The position numbers and the translations under genes were made by a program. Shown here piece by piece: positions 16,092-25,765 of a DNA stretch of 64,000 bases. Each line of letters opens with the position of its first letter. Position 1 is the first letter of the stretch. A model generated the notes under the pieces. It did no database searches, was not told the origin of the DNA, and was given only the letters and a program-made list of their open reading frames with translations. This DNA is from an uncultured Odoribacter sp. (GTDB lineage: Bacteria; Bacteroidota; Bacteroidia; Bacteroidales; Marinifilaceae): the NCBI GenBank assembly GCA_944321145.1, contig CALUKF010000007.1, forward strand, positions 1 to 64,000, given 5' to 3'.

Positions 16092-17396
16092 TTATTTTTT
16101 AATTCGTGCACCCAAAGCTTTCATCTCTTCCACAATGGTATCTTTATCGAGAGTCAAGAGCTGGCGGTTTTTCATCAGCCACTCGCCGCCGACCATGGTC
16201 GAAAGGATGTTTTTGCTGTTCATGGCATAAACAATGGCAGCATATTCATTGTACACGGGCAACATATTGGAGGCTTCGGCATGTACCACAATCAAATCCG
16301 CGCTTTTACCCACCTCCAGAGAGCCGATTTCTGTCTCCAATCCTAAAGCCTTGGCACCGCCGACAGTCGCCATGCGAAGGGCAGTTGCCGCATCGAGGGC
16401 TTCCGGTTCTTGAAAAGCCCCCTTTGCCAACAGGGCAGCAAAACGCATTTCTTCCACCATATCAAGGCTGTTGTTGCTTGCCGCGCCGTCCGTCCCAATG
16501 CCCACAGGGATACCGGCTTGCAGGTAAGCGCTTACCCGGGCAATGCCACTTGCCAATTTCAAGTTGCTTTTCGGGCAATGCGCCAAAGCTGTCCCTGTGT
16601 CTGCCACCAAGCGGATGTCCTCTGCATTGAGCCACACCCCGTGGGCTGCCACAACATTTTTGTCCAACAAACCCAACGAATGAAGATACGCAGCAGGCGT
16701 TTTGCCTGTCCGGGCAAGGCATTCATCCACCTCCCGGCGGGTTTCTGCCAAATGAATCTGTAAACGGACACCAAGCCTGTCAGCCAACCGCTTTGCCGTC
16801 TGCAGTGTTTCCGCCGAGCAGGTATAAGGCGAATGGGCACATACCGCCGGGTGGATGAGAGGGTGCCCCTGCCACCGTTCTGCCAGAGTTTCCGAGAGCG
16901 CAATGCCTTGAGAAAGCGTTTGAAAATCCGGAGTCGGAAAATCAATCAGCGACTCACCCACCACACCGCGCATACCCGCACGCGCTGCCTCCTCGGCTAT
17001 CGCCTGCTCATAAAAATACATGTCGTTGAAACAAGTCGTTCCCGACTTAATCATTTCTACCAATGCCAAGCGTACAGCCAAACGCACATGCTCCTCTGTC
17101 ACCCAACGGGCTTCGGCAGGAAAAATGTGTTCCGTCAACCACTTGTGCAGAGGCAAATCATCGGCATAGCCCCTAAACAGGGTCATCGGCAAATGGGTAT
17201 GGGTATTGACCCAGCCCGGGAGGACAAACATGCCCGCCACATCGGTAATTTCCGCTTCTTCACCGGCAGCGTTCCACCCGCCGGTTGTGATTGCCTTTAT
17301 CCGCCCGTCCTCAATCACAAGAGTGCCGTCCGGGATAATGTCCATGCCCGCATTCAAGGTCAGAATACGGGCATGGGTGATGATTTTCCGTTTCAT
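16092..17396 (-). CDS. amidohydrolase, S-adenosylhomocysteine/5-methylthioadenosine deaminase-like
   Basis: From the ATG at 17396 the product is 434 residues (MKRKIITHARILTLN); a GTG at 17411 would overlap the -7 promoter box. The metal-dependent amidohydrolase motifs are all present: NTHTHLPMTLFRGYADDLPLHKWL, HLAETRREVDECL, AAHGVWL, HCPKSNLKLASGIA and GTDGAASNNSLDM. This pattern matches the MtaD/SAH deaminase branch of the TrzA-like family, which deaminates SAH or MTA to inosyl derivatives; guanine or chlorohydrolase-like activity is less likely. It is preceded by its own promoter, 42 nt downstream of hmuV, so it need not be part of the haem operon. Confidence 0.85.
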   Translation of the reverse strand: MKRKIITHARILTLNAGMDIIPDGTLVIEDGRIKAITTGGWNAAGEEAEITDVAGMFVLPGWVNTHTHLPMTLFRGYADDLPLHKWLTEHIFPAEARWVTEEHVRLAVRLALVEMIKSGTTCFNDMYFYEQAIAEEAARAGMRGVVGESLIDFPTPDFQTLSQGIALSETLAERWQGHPLIHPAVCAHSPYTCSAETLQTAKRLADRLGVRLQIHLAETRREVDECLARTGKTPAAYLHSLGLLDKNVVAAHGVWLNAEDIRLVADTGTALAHCPKSNLKLASGIARVSAYLQAGIPVGIGTDGAASNNSLDMVEEMRFAALLAKGAFQEPEALDAATALRMATVGGAKALGLETEIGSLEVGKSADLIVVHAEASNMLPVYNEYAAIVYAMNSKNILSTMVGGEWLMKNRQLLTLDKDTIVEEMKALGARIKK

Positions 17397-17410
17397 AATA
17401 ACCGTTTTCA

Positions 17411-17418
17411 CAAAAGTA
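17411..17418 (-). promoter_or_regulatory. -7 promoter element before the deaminase gene
   Basis: On the minus strand this is TACTTTTG, an exact TAnnTTTG match, 14 nt before the ATG at 17396. Its position decides against the GTG start at 17411. Confidence 0.5.
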
Positions 17419-17438
17419 GTGAAAATTCCGGTTATCCT

Positions 17439-17762
17439 TTACTCCGGCACATAGATTATTTCACCGTTTTCCAATTCGTATGCAATGCCTACACGCTTGC
17501 CACGGGTTCCGGATTGCTGCTGGTCTTCGGAGGGAGTGTAACGGTTGATTTTCTCGCCTTCCTTCGTAATGATTTCCATGTTTTCCTTTCCCGGATTCTT
17601 TACCATGGTAAAATCCTCCTGGGAAAGCATTTCCGTCATGTTGTAACGGGTCACCAATGCCACCATCAAAGCGACGGCAAACACCATTGCCACATCGAAC
17701 AGATTGGACACCACGCTAATCGGGTCGCTGTCCTCCTCTTTTTTCAATAGATTTCGTTTCAT
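17439..17762 (-). CDS. hmuV: HmuV, DUF2149-family membrane protein
   Basis: A 107-residue protein with one N-terminal membrane helix (LFDVAMVFAVALMVALVTRY, about residues 21-40) and a periplasmic tail with the DUF2149 pattern (GKRVGIAYELENGEIIYVPE at the end). Topology resembles ExbD/MotB-like partners of proton channels. It overlaps the ExbB-like gene by 4 nt and closes the hmuYRSTUV operon. The name follows the Porphyromonas gingivalis operon order; its job there is inferred to be energy coupling for the HmuS machinery, not shown directly by sequence. Confidence 0.85.
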   Translation of the reverse strand: MKRNLLKKEEDSDPISVVSNLFDVAMVFAVALMVALVTRYNMTEMLSQEDFTMVKNPGKENMEIITKEGEKINRYTPSEDQQQSGTRGKRVGIAYELENGEIIYVPE

Positions 17763-18358
17763 GCGCGATTCCGTTTTTCATTCAACACTTCTGCAATAAA
17801 CTCCAAATTGGTCATGTCCTGCAAATACCAACGCTGCTTGACCTGTTGGGTGAGAAAACCTACTGCGCCTGCCACCAAACCAATCACCGTCGTGGCAAAA
17901 GCCACCTGCATGTTGTATGCCATGGAACCAATGTCTCCGGTAGACAAGCCAACCAAGGCAGGTCCCATCGGTATCAGCGTGCCCATCAAGCCAAGGATGG
18001 GACCTAATTTTGTCAGGGTTTTGGAAGTCGCCAAATCCTTATCGGCTTCTATCTCAAAATTGGCAAGAAGACGCTGCACCACAGCGGGATAGTCTTTTGC
18101 CTCCAATATTTTACGCATGTAAGTAACCACCAGTGATTTGCTTTCCGGCAATTTGCTTTCAAAATCATCGATATTTGTCATGCGGAGCGTCTCCAACTGC
18201 TCACGCAACATTTTGTCCGTCTTGCGGATAGAAAGATATTGCCCAAAGAAACTACCCACCAAAAGCAGGGAACGGAAAAACAAAAGAATCAATAACACAA
18301 CGTCAGGAACAAGCAAACCGTTCGAGATCCAAAACATGATATCAGAAATTGTATTCAT
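17759..18358 (-). CDS. hmuU: HmuU, MotA/TolQ/ExbB proton-channel family protein
   Basis: A 199-residue membrane protein with an N-terminal helix and two further helices in the characteristic MotA/TolQ/ExbB arrangement: LTKLGPILGLMGTLIPMGPALVG (about residues 105-130) and MQVAFATTVIGLVAGAVGFLTQ (about 145-170). Proteins of this family form pentameric channels that turn proton flow into mechanical work. With HmuV it probably drives the CobN-like HmuS across the envelope. It lies 5 nt after hmuT and overlaps hmuV by 4 nt. Confidence 0.9.
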   Translation of the reverse strand: MNTISDIMFWISNGLLVPDVVLLILLFFRSLLLVGSFFGQYLSIRKTDKMLREQLETLRMTNIDDFESKLPESKSLVVTYMRKILEAKDYPAVVQRLLANFEIEADKDLATSKTLTKLGPILGLMGTLIPMGPALVGLSTGDIGSMAYNMQVAFATTVIGLVAGAVGFLTQQVKQRWYLQDMTNLEFIAEVLNEKRNRA

Positions 18359-18363
18359 CGGTA

Positions 18364-19062
18364 TTAAATTTTTAAATGTGATTTAAACTTTCTTCTTAAA
18401 ACTCTCATAATTAACCCACAAGCCCCTCCCACAACAAAAATGCCGACACAGCCGAAAAATGCTCCCCAATCCACCGTCGCCACTCCCTCTACTGCCGTCT
18501 GCCCGTTCACGGTGGCAACAATGCCCAAAATGGCAACCAGTGCATTGGTCAGGAAAAGCAATTCCAAGCGCAAATCGGACTCAGGCACCAACCGCAAAAG
18601 CACCCAGCGCCCCAAGGGTACCAACACCAACACAAAAAAAGCAAACCCCACTGCTACCCAATGGAAAGAAATGCCCGGCAAAGCAAAAATCAGTTGCGTC
18701 AAAGTGAAAAACAGCACCGGAAGTACCAATACGCCCGGGAACCAATACAGCACCCGGTACAACCACATCGTGTGCCGCTTGACAGGCGACAGGGTATCCA
18801 CATGCACCCGAAGAAGGCAAAACGCCATTTGCAAAGCCACTTCCACCGTCAAAATCACTGAGGTGTCAAGCATCAATGCCGGGTTATTCAACCAATCGGC
18901 AATCTGCGTTTTGGACTGCTCAATGGCAAACCGCCAAGTCAGCATGACGAAAACGGCTGCGGCAACAGCAGCCACAGCTGTCGCCGTTCGCTTCCAAAAA
19001 GTTTGCTTCAACAGGAAGTTGAATGCCGTTATCAACATCAGTATCAAAACAATCGTACCCAT
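18364..19062 (-). CDS. hmuT: HmuT, polytopic membrane protein of the haem operon
   Basis: A 232-residue protein with about six predicted transmembrane segments and no soluble domain. I recognise it from its invariant place between hmuS and the ExbB-like gene in Bacteroidetes hmuYRSTUV operons rather than from a motif. No catalytic or nucleotide-binding residues are visible. It may form part of the inner-membrane platform with HmuU and HmuV. Start codon 3 nt after the hmuS stop. Confidence 0.78.
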   Translation of the reverse strand: MGTIVLILMLITAFNFLLKQTFWKRTATAVAAVAAAVFVMLTWRFAIEQSKTQIADWLNNPALMLDTSVILTVEVALQMAFCLLRVHVDTLSPVKRHTMWLYRVLYWFPGVLVLPVLFFTLTQLIFALPGISFHWVAVGFAFFVLVLVPLGRWVLLRLVPESDLRLELLFLTNALVAILGIVATVNGQTAVEGVATVDWGAFFGCVGIFVVGGACGLIMRVLRRKFKSHLKI

Positions 19063-19065
19063 CGC

Positions 19066-22000
19066 TTACATCCTGTTTTTACGTCTTTTCCGCATCAACA
19101 CAATCAATCCTGCAAGCACAACCACGACGGCAACCACAATCCACAGGCTGGACACTTGCGTCTCATGCTGTTGGGTCGTCGGATTCAACTCTTCTTTCTT
19201 CATCACCATGCCGTCGGTATTTTCTGCCACCGCCTCGCGGATTTGCGAAATGTTCGCCTGGTATTGCCGTCCGGCTTCCGGGCTGACCTTCGAAGCAATA
19301 AAGTCACGCAACTTGGCATTGTCGCACACGAAACCGGAACACGAAGGTTTGTATTTGTTCACCAACTCGGTATGCAACTGCGAAATGTCGGCTATTTGCT
19401 GTTCGCTCGCCTGCCACATGCCCTTGCGCACTGTCTCCAGCATCACGGCGGTCATCTCCTCCAACGCAGCAGGATTCTTCTCCTCAAAGTATTCCTGTAT
19501 GCCCAAATCAAATTTGTCCTTCACGTAGACATTGTATATCTCATCCCACAATTCCTTGTCTATGGCTTTCGGTTTCATGACATTCCAGCCGTAAGTGTTA
19601 CGCACAATCTCAGAAAACGTAGCTGCCGACGAAGCATCCCCTTTCATTTTTTCTTTGATGTAAGCAGGATTGAAAATCGTGGTGCGCGACTCTACTCCGA
19701 TAGCCTCCTTCACTTCCTGCATCCGGTTGTTATTACGGTTGCGGTAATCGCTGAAATAAGCATCTGGGTCTTTGCCCGTCACATTCCGGACAGCAAGGTT
19801 CATACCGCCCATAAATACATACACAAAGTCTAAACTCAACGCCCCCCACGTGTTGCTCTGGCGAGGCTGAATGACCACATCCGTGCGGGTCAATGCCGCC
19901 TCGAAAGCAAATTGCCGGAAAGCCTCCCAATTTTTCTCGCTCCCGTAATAAGCCCCCATGTTGTTGAGATACGTATTGGCAATCTCCTCCTCGCTCTCCC
20001 AACGGTCTCCGGCTTCTACCATGCCTGTAATGCCGGTGCCGTAACCGCCATTCGCTCCTCCGAACACACGGAAAGATGCCATCTCACGGGCATCTTTTGG
20101 GGAAACGCCCTGTTCCATCAAAGCCCACTCGGACTCTACAACGCCTGCTGCCACCATATTCTCATATTCATCCCCTTGTGCGGCAGCCGCCATCTCCACT
20201 GCCCGGTTCACCAAGAACAGACGGGAAGCCGCCAAGTCGCGCAATTGCCCCGAAGTCTGCACCACTACGTCAATGCGTGGGCGTCCCAGTTCCTTGGACG
20301 GTATTAAGCGCAGGTCGCTCACCCTGCCGAAAGCATCGCGAATGGGTTCCACCCCCAACATATACAACACTTGGGCAATGGTCGCACCGCCTGTTTCAAT
20401 AAATTCACCTGCCCACAACGTATAACTCACTTTCTTGGGATACTCGCCATCATGGCGTTTGCGGTACATGTCGATGGTGCTCTTTGCCAACTGCACGCCT
20501 TTTTCCCACGCGGCTTCCGTCGGCGTCTCCTCTGCGTTGATGGCAAACATATTCCGACCGGTCGGCAAAGTATTCGGGTTTACAATCGGGTCGCCCCCCG
20601 GCGAAGGAGAAGTATAGCCGCCAGCCAAAGCATTCACGAGGCTTGCCAATTCCTGCTCCGGGCTTTCCTCCAATTGCTTTTTATACAAACCGATATTCTT
20701 GACTGTCCGCTCGACCTCCAAAATGGCAAGCGCCTTATTGATTTCCTCTTTTGAATATTCTTTCTGCCGGCGATTGCCCATCTGCTGCATCATGGCAGAC
20801 ATGCCTCCCTTCGGTGCCTGCCCGGCTTGCTGCGGCTTGCCGGCGGGAGCCTCCCCTTTGATGGCTCTTGCCATCTTCATGGCGGCATCAGCGTCAATGC
20901 CCATCTTGCCGGCAACAGACACAATTTCCGCCGAGTCCATCTTTTTCACCATTTCCACCATGGCTTTCGGCATCTTGCCGTGCTTGCCCTTCATGCCTTT
21001 CACATCGGGATGCCCGGCAGGCATCCCCTTCCCGTCAAGCCCAGGCTTCGTTGCGGTTTCTTTCGCAACCGGGGCATTCCCTGCTTCCCCGCCGCTCTCC
21101 TGCATCGCCATCATCATTGCCATCATGCCTTGCGGGGCATTGCGTGCCTTGTCGATTTCATGGGCTTCTGCCAATTCTTCTGCCGTGATCCCGGCAATGC
21201 GGCAAATCTCAGCATCTGTGACTTCCTTCGGGTTGGCAAGCCGCTGCGCCACCAACCGGCGGGCAGGCTCCACATACCGCTCCGTAAACAGCGATTTATG
21301 CTTTTGCACCCGCTCATCCGCCTTGCCACGCATTTTGTCCAGAGCCAACATGCTATAAGCAATCGGCTCGGTCGCCATAGAATAGACAGAAGAAACAATG
21401 CGCTCTTTCTCGTAGGGCACGCCCATCGTGTAAAGCTGTCCGGTTATCTTTTCTGTTGCCAGTTCCTCGGCAAAATTTTCCACTCGTAAAATTTCCTCCT
21501 CGGTATAAGGCACAGACAATAGGCTGTCCAAACCCAGTTCCCGATGGATGCCCATCTGCACCGTCAGCCTCTTTACCTCCAAGGCTGCCTGATTCAGTTC
21601 TTCCTGCGTAACTGGTTTCTCAGCTGCCAATTTGGTATTGTAAACCTTCACTTTCTCCATCAGGTCGCGGTAAATTCCCCGCACGCTGCTCTCTAAGAAA
21701 GGCGGCGTCAAGTAGCTTTGCAACCCAGCGTATGAACGGCGTTTGGCAATCATGCCTTCGCCCACATTGCCAATAGAATAAACGTAAAAATGCGGGACAG
21801 CCCCCACCAGCCGGTCAGGCCAATCGTTGCTGCAAAGCGCCACTTGTTTTTTGGGCGTAAATTCCAAACTGCCATGCGTACCGAAATGAATCAAGGCATC
21901 TGCCTTAAAGCCATACTGCATCCACAAATAAGAGGCTATGTAAGTATGTGGCGGCGCGGCATGGGTTCCATGCACAATTTGAAAAGCATTGTCCCCTGCC

Positions 22001-23481
22001 CCTGCGGCATTCTGCGGCATCACCACCACGTTCCCGAATTGCAGGCGGGCAACCCCCAATTTGCCGTCGGAAGTCGACATGTAATGCCCGGGAAAGTCCC
22101 CATTGGCAGCCACCACCTCGGCATATTTCTCCGGGCGCAAAGCTTTTTGCACCCACGACTCATATTGTTCTTTCGTAATCAACTCCGGATGCCCGCTCTT
22201 CATGAAAGCGTCAAAAGCCCCCTCGGCATAAGTTCCGAACACAGCCCCCTGCGACATAATCATCTGCTCAAATTCCTTCGCCGTGGCGGGAAGCCCCTCT
22301 ACCTTGTAGCCTTCTGCTTTCAGACGGCAGAGCAAGTTATAAAGCGACGGCGCCACCTCCATCCCTGCGGCAGTCATTGCGTTCTGCCCGGGACCTTTGT
22401 AGTAATAAATCGCCACCCGCTTCTCGCTGTTCGGCTTCTCTTTCAAAGCCAGGTAATTGTTTACATTCTGCACAAAAGTCTCCAACCGTTCCGGCACAGC
22501 AAACGAATGCCGCAAACCTTCCTCGTCTTCGTATTGCGCAAAAAGGGCAAACGTGCGGATTGCCCCGTCGATTTCAGGCGTGACGACGCTCTGCGACAGG
22601 AAGCCTCCGGACATGCCCATCGGGTCGTTCTCCCAATCCTCCACCAGAGAGTGAATGGTCAAAGGGGCAAAAAGCAGGATGTTTTTCCGTTCCAAGAACT
22701 CCACCACCTTGTCCCCCAAACGCCCGTGCGCCATATTGATGACCGCATCCGGGTCGATTTCTTCCATGAAAGGCAAAAGCTTCCGCATTGTAGAAATCGG
22801 ATACACATTGTGCCCCGCCTTTTCCAAGGCTGCAATCAGCCCCGTCGCGTCCGCCATCTGCCCGGTCACGACAATCTTGTGCCCGTCCTCTTTGTACAAA
22901 CCATTCGAGCGCAAAAATGCCTCGTAATCCGCCACCGTAGTGAACTCCATCTCGTCCTCGGGATTCTCTACGCCTGCATGGTAAAGGATGTCCCACGGAC
23001 GTTCCACCGGTTCTTCTATTTCCGGAATGGAAGAGACTTTCCCGTCAATCTCTTTGCGAATGTAATTCAACAGGTTGCGGTAGTTCTTCCGTCCCCCGCC
23101 CAAATAAGCTGCCACCCGCCCAATGTGCTCTTCCTCCAGGCTGCATATATTGTTCGCCGGATTGGTTGCCATCGTTGTATAAACGGGAATGCCCTTGTCG
23201 GCAGCCCGTTGGATTTGGGCTCGTTCTTCTTCCACCACCCGCAATCCCATGCCATTGACGAACACCATGTCATAGCGGGTCAGTTCGTCCAGCCGGTCGG
23301 TTGGCACATCGGCAACTTTCACCTTGGGGTTGTCGTTCGCCTTGGCTATCGCTCCCATACTAATGGTCTGGAAGTTCACAAAAGCCACCTTCGTCGTGCC
23401 AAACCACGCATTGTAGCCCCACACGCCAAGCGCTGCCACCAGGGCTACAATACACGCAATTACCATTTTCTTCTTCATCAT
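19066..23481 (-). CDS. hmuS: HmuS, CobN-like haem dechelatase / chelatase-family protein
   Basis: A 1471-residue CobN/BchH-superfamily protein anchored at both ends: an N-terminal helix (MVIACIVALVAALGVWGY) and a C-terminal helix (LWIVVAVVVVLAGLIVLM) before a basic tail. Chelatase-family blocks are evident, such as HFGTHGSLEFTPKKQVALCSNDWPD and VYFNPAY-like segments. It belongs to the HmuS branch, for which iron removal from haem has been reported, rather than cobaltochelatase for B12 synthesis: the neighbours are hmuY/R/T/U/V. Residues about 780-905 form a low-complexity Met-, Gly- and Lys-rich insertion (e.g. GMPAGHPDVKGMKGKHGKM) that interrupts the fold. It is 22 nt downstream of hmuR. Confidence 0.9.
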   Translation of the reverse strand: MMKKKMVIACIVALVAALGVWGYNAWFGTTKVAFVNFQTISMGAIAKANDNPKVKVADVPTDRLDELTRYDMVFVNGMGLRVVEEERAQIQRAADKGIPVYTTMATNPANNICSLEEEHIGRVAAYLGGGRKNYRNLLNYIRKEIDGKVSSIPEIEEPVERPWDILYHAGVENPEDEMEFTTVADYEAFLRSNGLYKEDGHKIVVTGQMADATGLIAALEKAGHNVYPISTMRKLLPFMEEIDPDAVINMAHGRLGDKVVEFLERKNILLFAPLTIHSLVEDWENDPMGMSGGFLSQSVVTPEIDGAIRTFALFAQYEDEEGLRHSFAVPERLETFVQNVNNYLALKEKPNSEKRVAIYYYKGPGQNAMTAAGMEVAPSLYNLLCRLKAEGYKVEGLPATAKEFEQMIMSQGAVFGTYAEGAFDAFMKSGHPELITKEQYESWVQKALRPEKYAEVVAANGDFPGHYMSTSDGKLGVARLQFGNVVVMPQNAAGAGDNAFQIVHGTHAAPPHTYIASYLWMQYGFKADALIHFGTHGSLEFTPKKQVALCSNDWPDRLVGAVPHFYVYSIGNVGEGMIAKRRSYAGLQSYLTPPFLESSVRGIYRDLMEKVKVYNTKLAAEKPVTQEELNQAALEVKRLTVQMGIHRELGLDSLLSVPYTEEEILRVENFAEELATEKITGQLYTMGVPYEKERIVSSVYSMATEPIAYSMLALDKMRGKADERVQKHKSLFTERYVEPARRLVAQRLANPKEVTDAEICRIAGITAEELAEAHEIDKARNAPQGMMAMMMAMQESGGEAGNAPVAKETATKPGLDGKGMPAGHPDVKGMKGKHGKMPKAMVEMVKKMDSAEIVSVAGKMGIDADAAMKMARAIKGEAPAGKPQQAGQAPKGGMSAMMQQMGNRRQKEYSKEEINKALAILEVERTVKNIGLYKKQLEESPEQELASLVNALAGGYTSPSPGGDPIVNPNTLPTGRNMFAINAEETPTEAAWEKGVQLAKSTIDMYRKRHDGEYPKKVSYTLWAGEFIETGGATIAQVLYMLGVEPIRDAFGRVSDLRLIPSKELGRPRIDVVVQTSGQLRDLAASRLFLVNRAVEMAAAAQGDEYENMVAAGVVESEWALMEQGVSPKDAREMASFRVFGGANGGYGTGITGMVEAGDRWESEEEIANTYLNNMGAYYGSEKNWEAFRQFAFEAALTRTDVVIQPRQSNTWGALSLDFVYVFMGGMNLAVRNVTGKDPDAYFSDYRNRNNNRMQEVKEAIGVESRTTIFNPAYIKEKMKGDASSAATFSEIVRNTYGWNVMKPKAIDKELWDEIYNVYVKDKFDLGIQEYFEEKNPAALEEMTAVMLETVRKGMWQASEQQIADISQLHTELVNKYKPSCSGFVCDNAKLRDFIASKVSPEAGRQYQANISQIREAVAENTDGMVMKKEELNPTTQQHETQVSSLWIVVAVVVVLAGLIVLMRKRRKNRM

Positions 23482-23502
23482 CTTTTATTGATTTAGTGTT
23501 TT

Positions 23503-25743
23503 CTACAATTTAAACAGGTCGGCAAAGTTGATGCCTAAGGTTCCCACGACCTCTATGCCGCGTTGTGGCACAACGGACGAATCCGATGCCCCGTTTTTCG
23601 CCTTCAAGTTCAAGATATTGTCAAATGCCAAGGTAAAACGGAAACCACGCGGGAAACGCGCTCCTAAATTGAAGTCTACCGTCGTATAAGCATAACGCGG
23701 CGTCAGGACGTATGCGCCCTCGCTGTTCTTGTACCACACATCCACCTTTGACAGCCAACGACCGTTCAGGGAAGCATTGGCTTTCACTTTGCCCCATTGG
23801 CGGGCGTAACTGCTCGTGAAAGTCAGGCTGTGCGGACGGAATACAGAAGTATTATATCCGTCTTCCTCCTCATGGCTGTTCACGTAGGAATAGGAACCAT
23901 TGAAACGGAAACCACAATCCAAACGCACTTGTGCCATCACGTCGATACCCGACTTCTCGCTGCTCTCATGATTATAATACTTCTGGGCGGCATCGCCATC
24001 CTCGTCTTCAAAATCGCCCAAGTAAATCTCATTCTCATACTTCGTGTAATACCCCGATACTGAGCCGTTAAATACACCCCGTGTATACTCTAACGACAAC
24101 GTGCCCTGATGGCTCTTCTCTGGCTCCAAGTCCGTATTGCCGTAAATCATGAAACCGAAACCGCCCATCGGGAAGGAAGAATACAATTCTTTCAGCGTCG
24201 GAATGCGGAAGCCCATCCCGTAATTGCCCCGCAAGGCAAAATCCCCGAAACGCCACATCAGCGACACCTTTGGGCTGGCATGGAAACCGTAATCGGAATG
24301 GCAATCGGAGCGCACTCCCACCAAAATATTAAAAAAATCCGTTATCTTCCAATCCTCCTGTAAATACAACACGTAAGTCTGCTGGCTATGCTCAACGTCT
24401 CCCTCCAAACTAAACCAATAATGATTCATTTTTTGCGCGTTCACCTCTATGCCCGCAGTCAGGAGATGTCGCCCAAACTCCCCGGTATAATTCAACCGTA
24501 CCGTATGCGACAAATCTTCCATTATCGTTTTAGAGGCATCATCCCGAGGGTACACTTCCTTTTTGATGTAATCGTCCAACAAATACGACAGCGACAAATT
24601 CTGCCGCTCATTGAACACATAATAAAGCCTCGGGTTTAGCGTCCATCCTTCGAAACGATTCTCAATGCCCGTCTGCTCGTATGGGTTCAACTGGTTGTTC
24701 CGGTAATAGCTCCCGGTCATGTCCAACTTGAAATTGTCTGTAAAAGAATAACCGAGGCGTTCGCTCACAGACCATTTGTCAAAACCCAGAACCTCGGTAG
24801 AACTCGCATCCGCCGTATCACGCACAATGGAATCCTGCCCGTGAATGTCCGTATAGTGATACTCCGTAACCTGTCCCTCCTTGTCATCCACCTGGTAAGC
24901 ATCCCGCCGACTATATGAAAAAGTCGTATAAGAAGAATACCTGCTCCCTTTTGTGCCTACCGATGCCGAGTATTTCATCTCATCTTTCGTCCCCCAGCGG
25001 GCACTCACATCAGCCGAAAAAGGACGCTCCGCGTTCTTCGTAATAATGTTCACCACCCCACCCATGGCTTGCGAACCATAGAGGGTGGACATCGCGCCTT
25101 TCACCACCTCGATACGGGCAATGTTGTCCACATCGATGCGGTCGAAATCAATGTTATTGCTCGCGCCCTCGCCCGCAATGCGTTCCCCGTCCATGAGGAA
25201 AAGCACATAGCCGCCTGCCGCCCCTTGGAACTGCAATTCCGGCAAATTGGAGCCATGCGCAATCCCAAACTGCAAGCCCGGCAATGCCAACTCCAGGAGC
25301 GTCTGGAAATCAATCGGGTTGATTTGCTCTATCTCGCGTGCCGAAATGACCTGCGTCAGCACCGGCGCCTCCTTCAGCGGCTTCGGCGTCCGCGTGCCCG
25401 TAATCACCACTTCGTCCAGCGAATTGACGGACGGCTCCAGCCGGATGGTCAGCACCTTGTCCTCCTGCCCGTCCCAAGTATATTCCTGTGGTTTGTACCC
25501 CGTAAAACTAAAACGTAAAACCTGCCGTCCCGACTTGCGAAGCGACAGCACAAACTCGCCGTTGGCATTCGTGCCCGCGCCAATCGTGCTGCCCTTCACC
25601 CACACAGAAGCACCCGGCAAGGGTGCTCCCGTTTCATCCAATACTACTCCCCGGATAGTGGCGACTACCGCAGAGGAAGTCTCTTCTTCCGCACTGGCTG
25701 CAAAAGCCAGTAAAGAGAAACATATCAATAGTATCTTCCGCAT
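23503..25743 (-). CDS. hmuR: HmuR, TonB-dependent haem receptor
   Basis: A 746-residue outer-membrane receptor: signal peptide, a CarboxypepD_reg-like domain (IRGVVLDETGAPLPGASVWV, about 28-110), a TonB plug (VVITGTRTPKPLKEAP..., about 112-240) and a 22-strand type barrel ending in NFADLFKL. In P. gingivalis HmuR, haem uptake depends on YRAP and NPDL motifs; the matching places here read GFRIPTLKELY and GNTDLEPEKS, so both are altered. The gene follows hmuY by 22 nt and precedes hmuS by 21 nt. Haem specificity is taken mainly from the operon. Confidence 0.9.
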   Translation of the reverse strand: MRKILLICFSLLAFAASAEEETSSAVVATIRGVVLDETGAPLPGASVWVKGSTIGAGTNANGEFVLSLRKSGRQVLRFSFTGYKPQEYTWDGQEDKVLTIRLEPSVNSLDEVVITGTRTPKPLKEAPVLTQVISAREIEQINPIDFQTLLELALPGLQFGIAHGSNLPELQFQGAAGGYVLFLMDGERIAGEGASNNIDFDRIDVDNIARIEVVKGAMSTLYGSQAMGGVVNIITKNAERPFSADVSARWGTKDEMKYSASVGTKGSRYSSYTTFSYSRRDAYQVDDKEGQVTEYHYTDIHGQDSIVRDTADASSTEVLGFDKWSVSERLGYSFTDNFKLDMTGSYYRNNQLNPYEQTGIENRFEGWTLNPRLYYVFNERQNLSLSYLLDDYIKKEVYPRDDASKTIMEDLSHTVRLNYTGEFGRHLLTAGIEVNAQKMNHYWFSLEGDVEHSQQTYVLYLQEDWKITDFFNILVGVRSDCHSDYGFHASPKVSLMWRFGDFALRGNYGMGFRIPTLKELYSSFPMGGFGFMIYGNTDLEPEKSHQGTLSLEYTRGVFNGSVSGYYTKYENEIYLGDFEDEDGDAAQKYYNHESSEKSGIDVMAQVRLDCGFRFNGSYSYVNSHEEEDGYNTSVFRPHSLTFTSSYARQWGKVKANASLNGRWLSKVDVWYKNSEGAYVLTPRYAYTTVDFNLGARFPRGFRFTLAFDNILNLKAKNGASDSSVVPQRGIEVVGTLGINFADLFKL

Positions 25744-25765
25744 AGTATGTGTCTGTCAGGCTAAA

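Noticed and set aside
18440-19528. 362-codon plus-strand frame
   Set aside because: Thr/Asn/Lys-rich shadow across hmuT and the end of hmuS.
19066-23481. cobaltochelatase CobN for cobalamin synthesis
   Set aside because: The neighbours are hmuY, hmuR, hmuT, hmuU and hmuV, and the protein is anchored by membrane helices at both ends, as in HmuS.
21790-23496. 568-codon open frame on the plus strand
   Set aside because: It lies wholly opposite hmuS and reads as His/Arg/Leu-rich antisense sequence without motifs or start signals.
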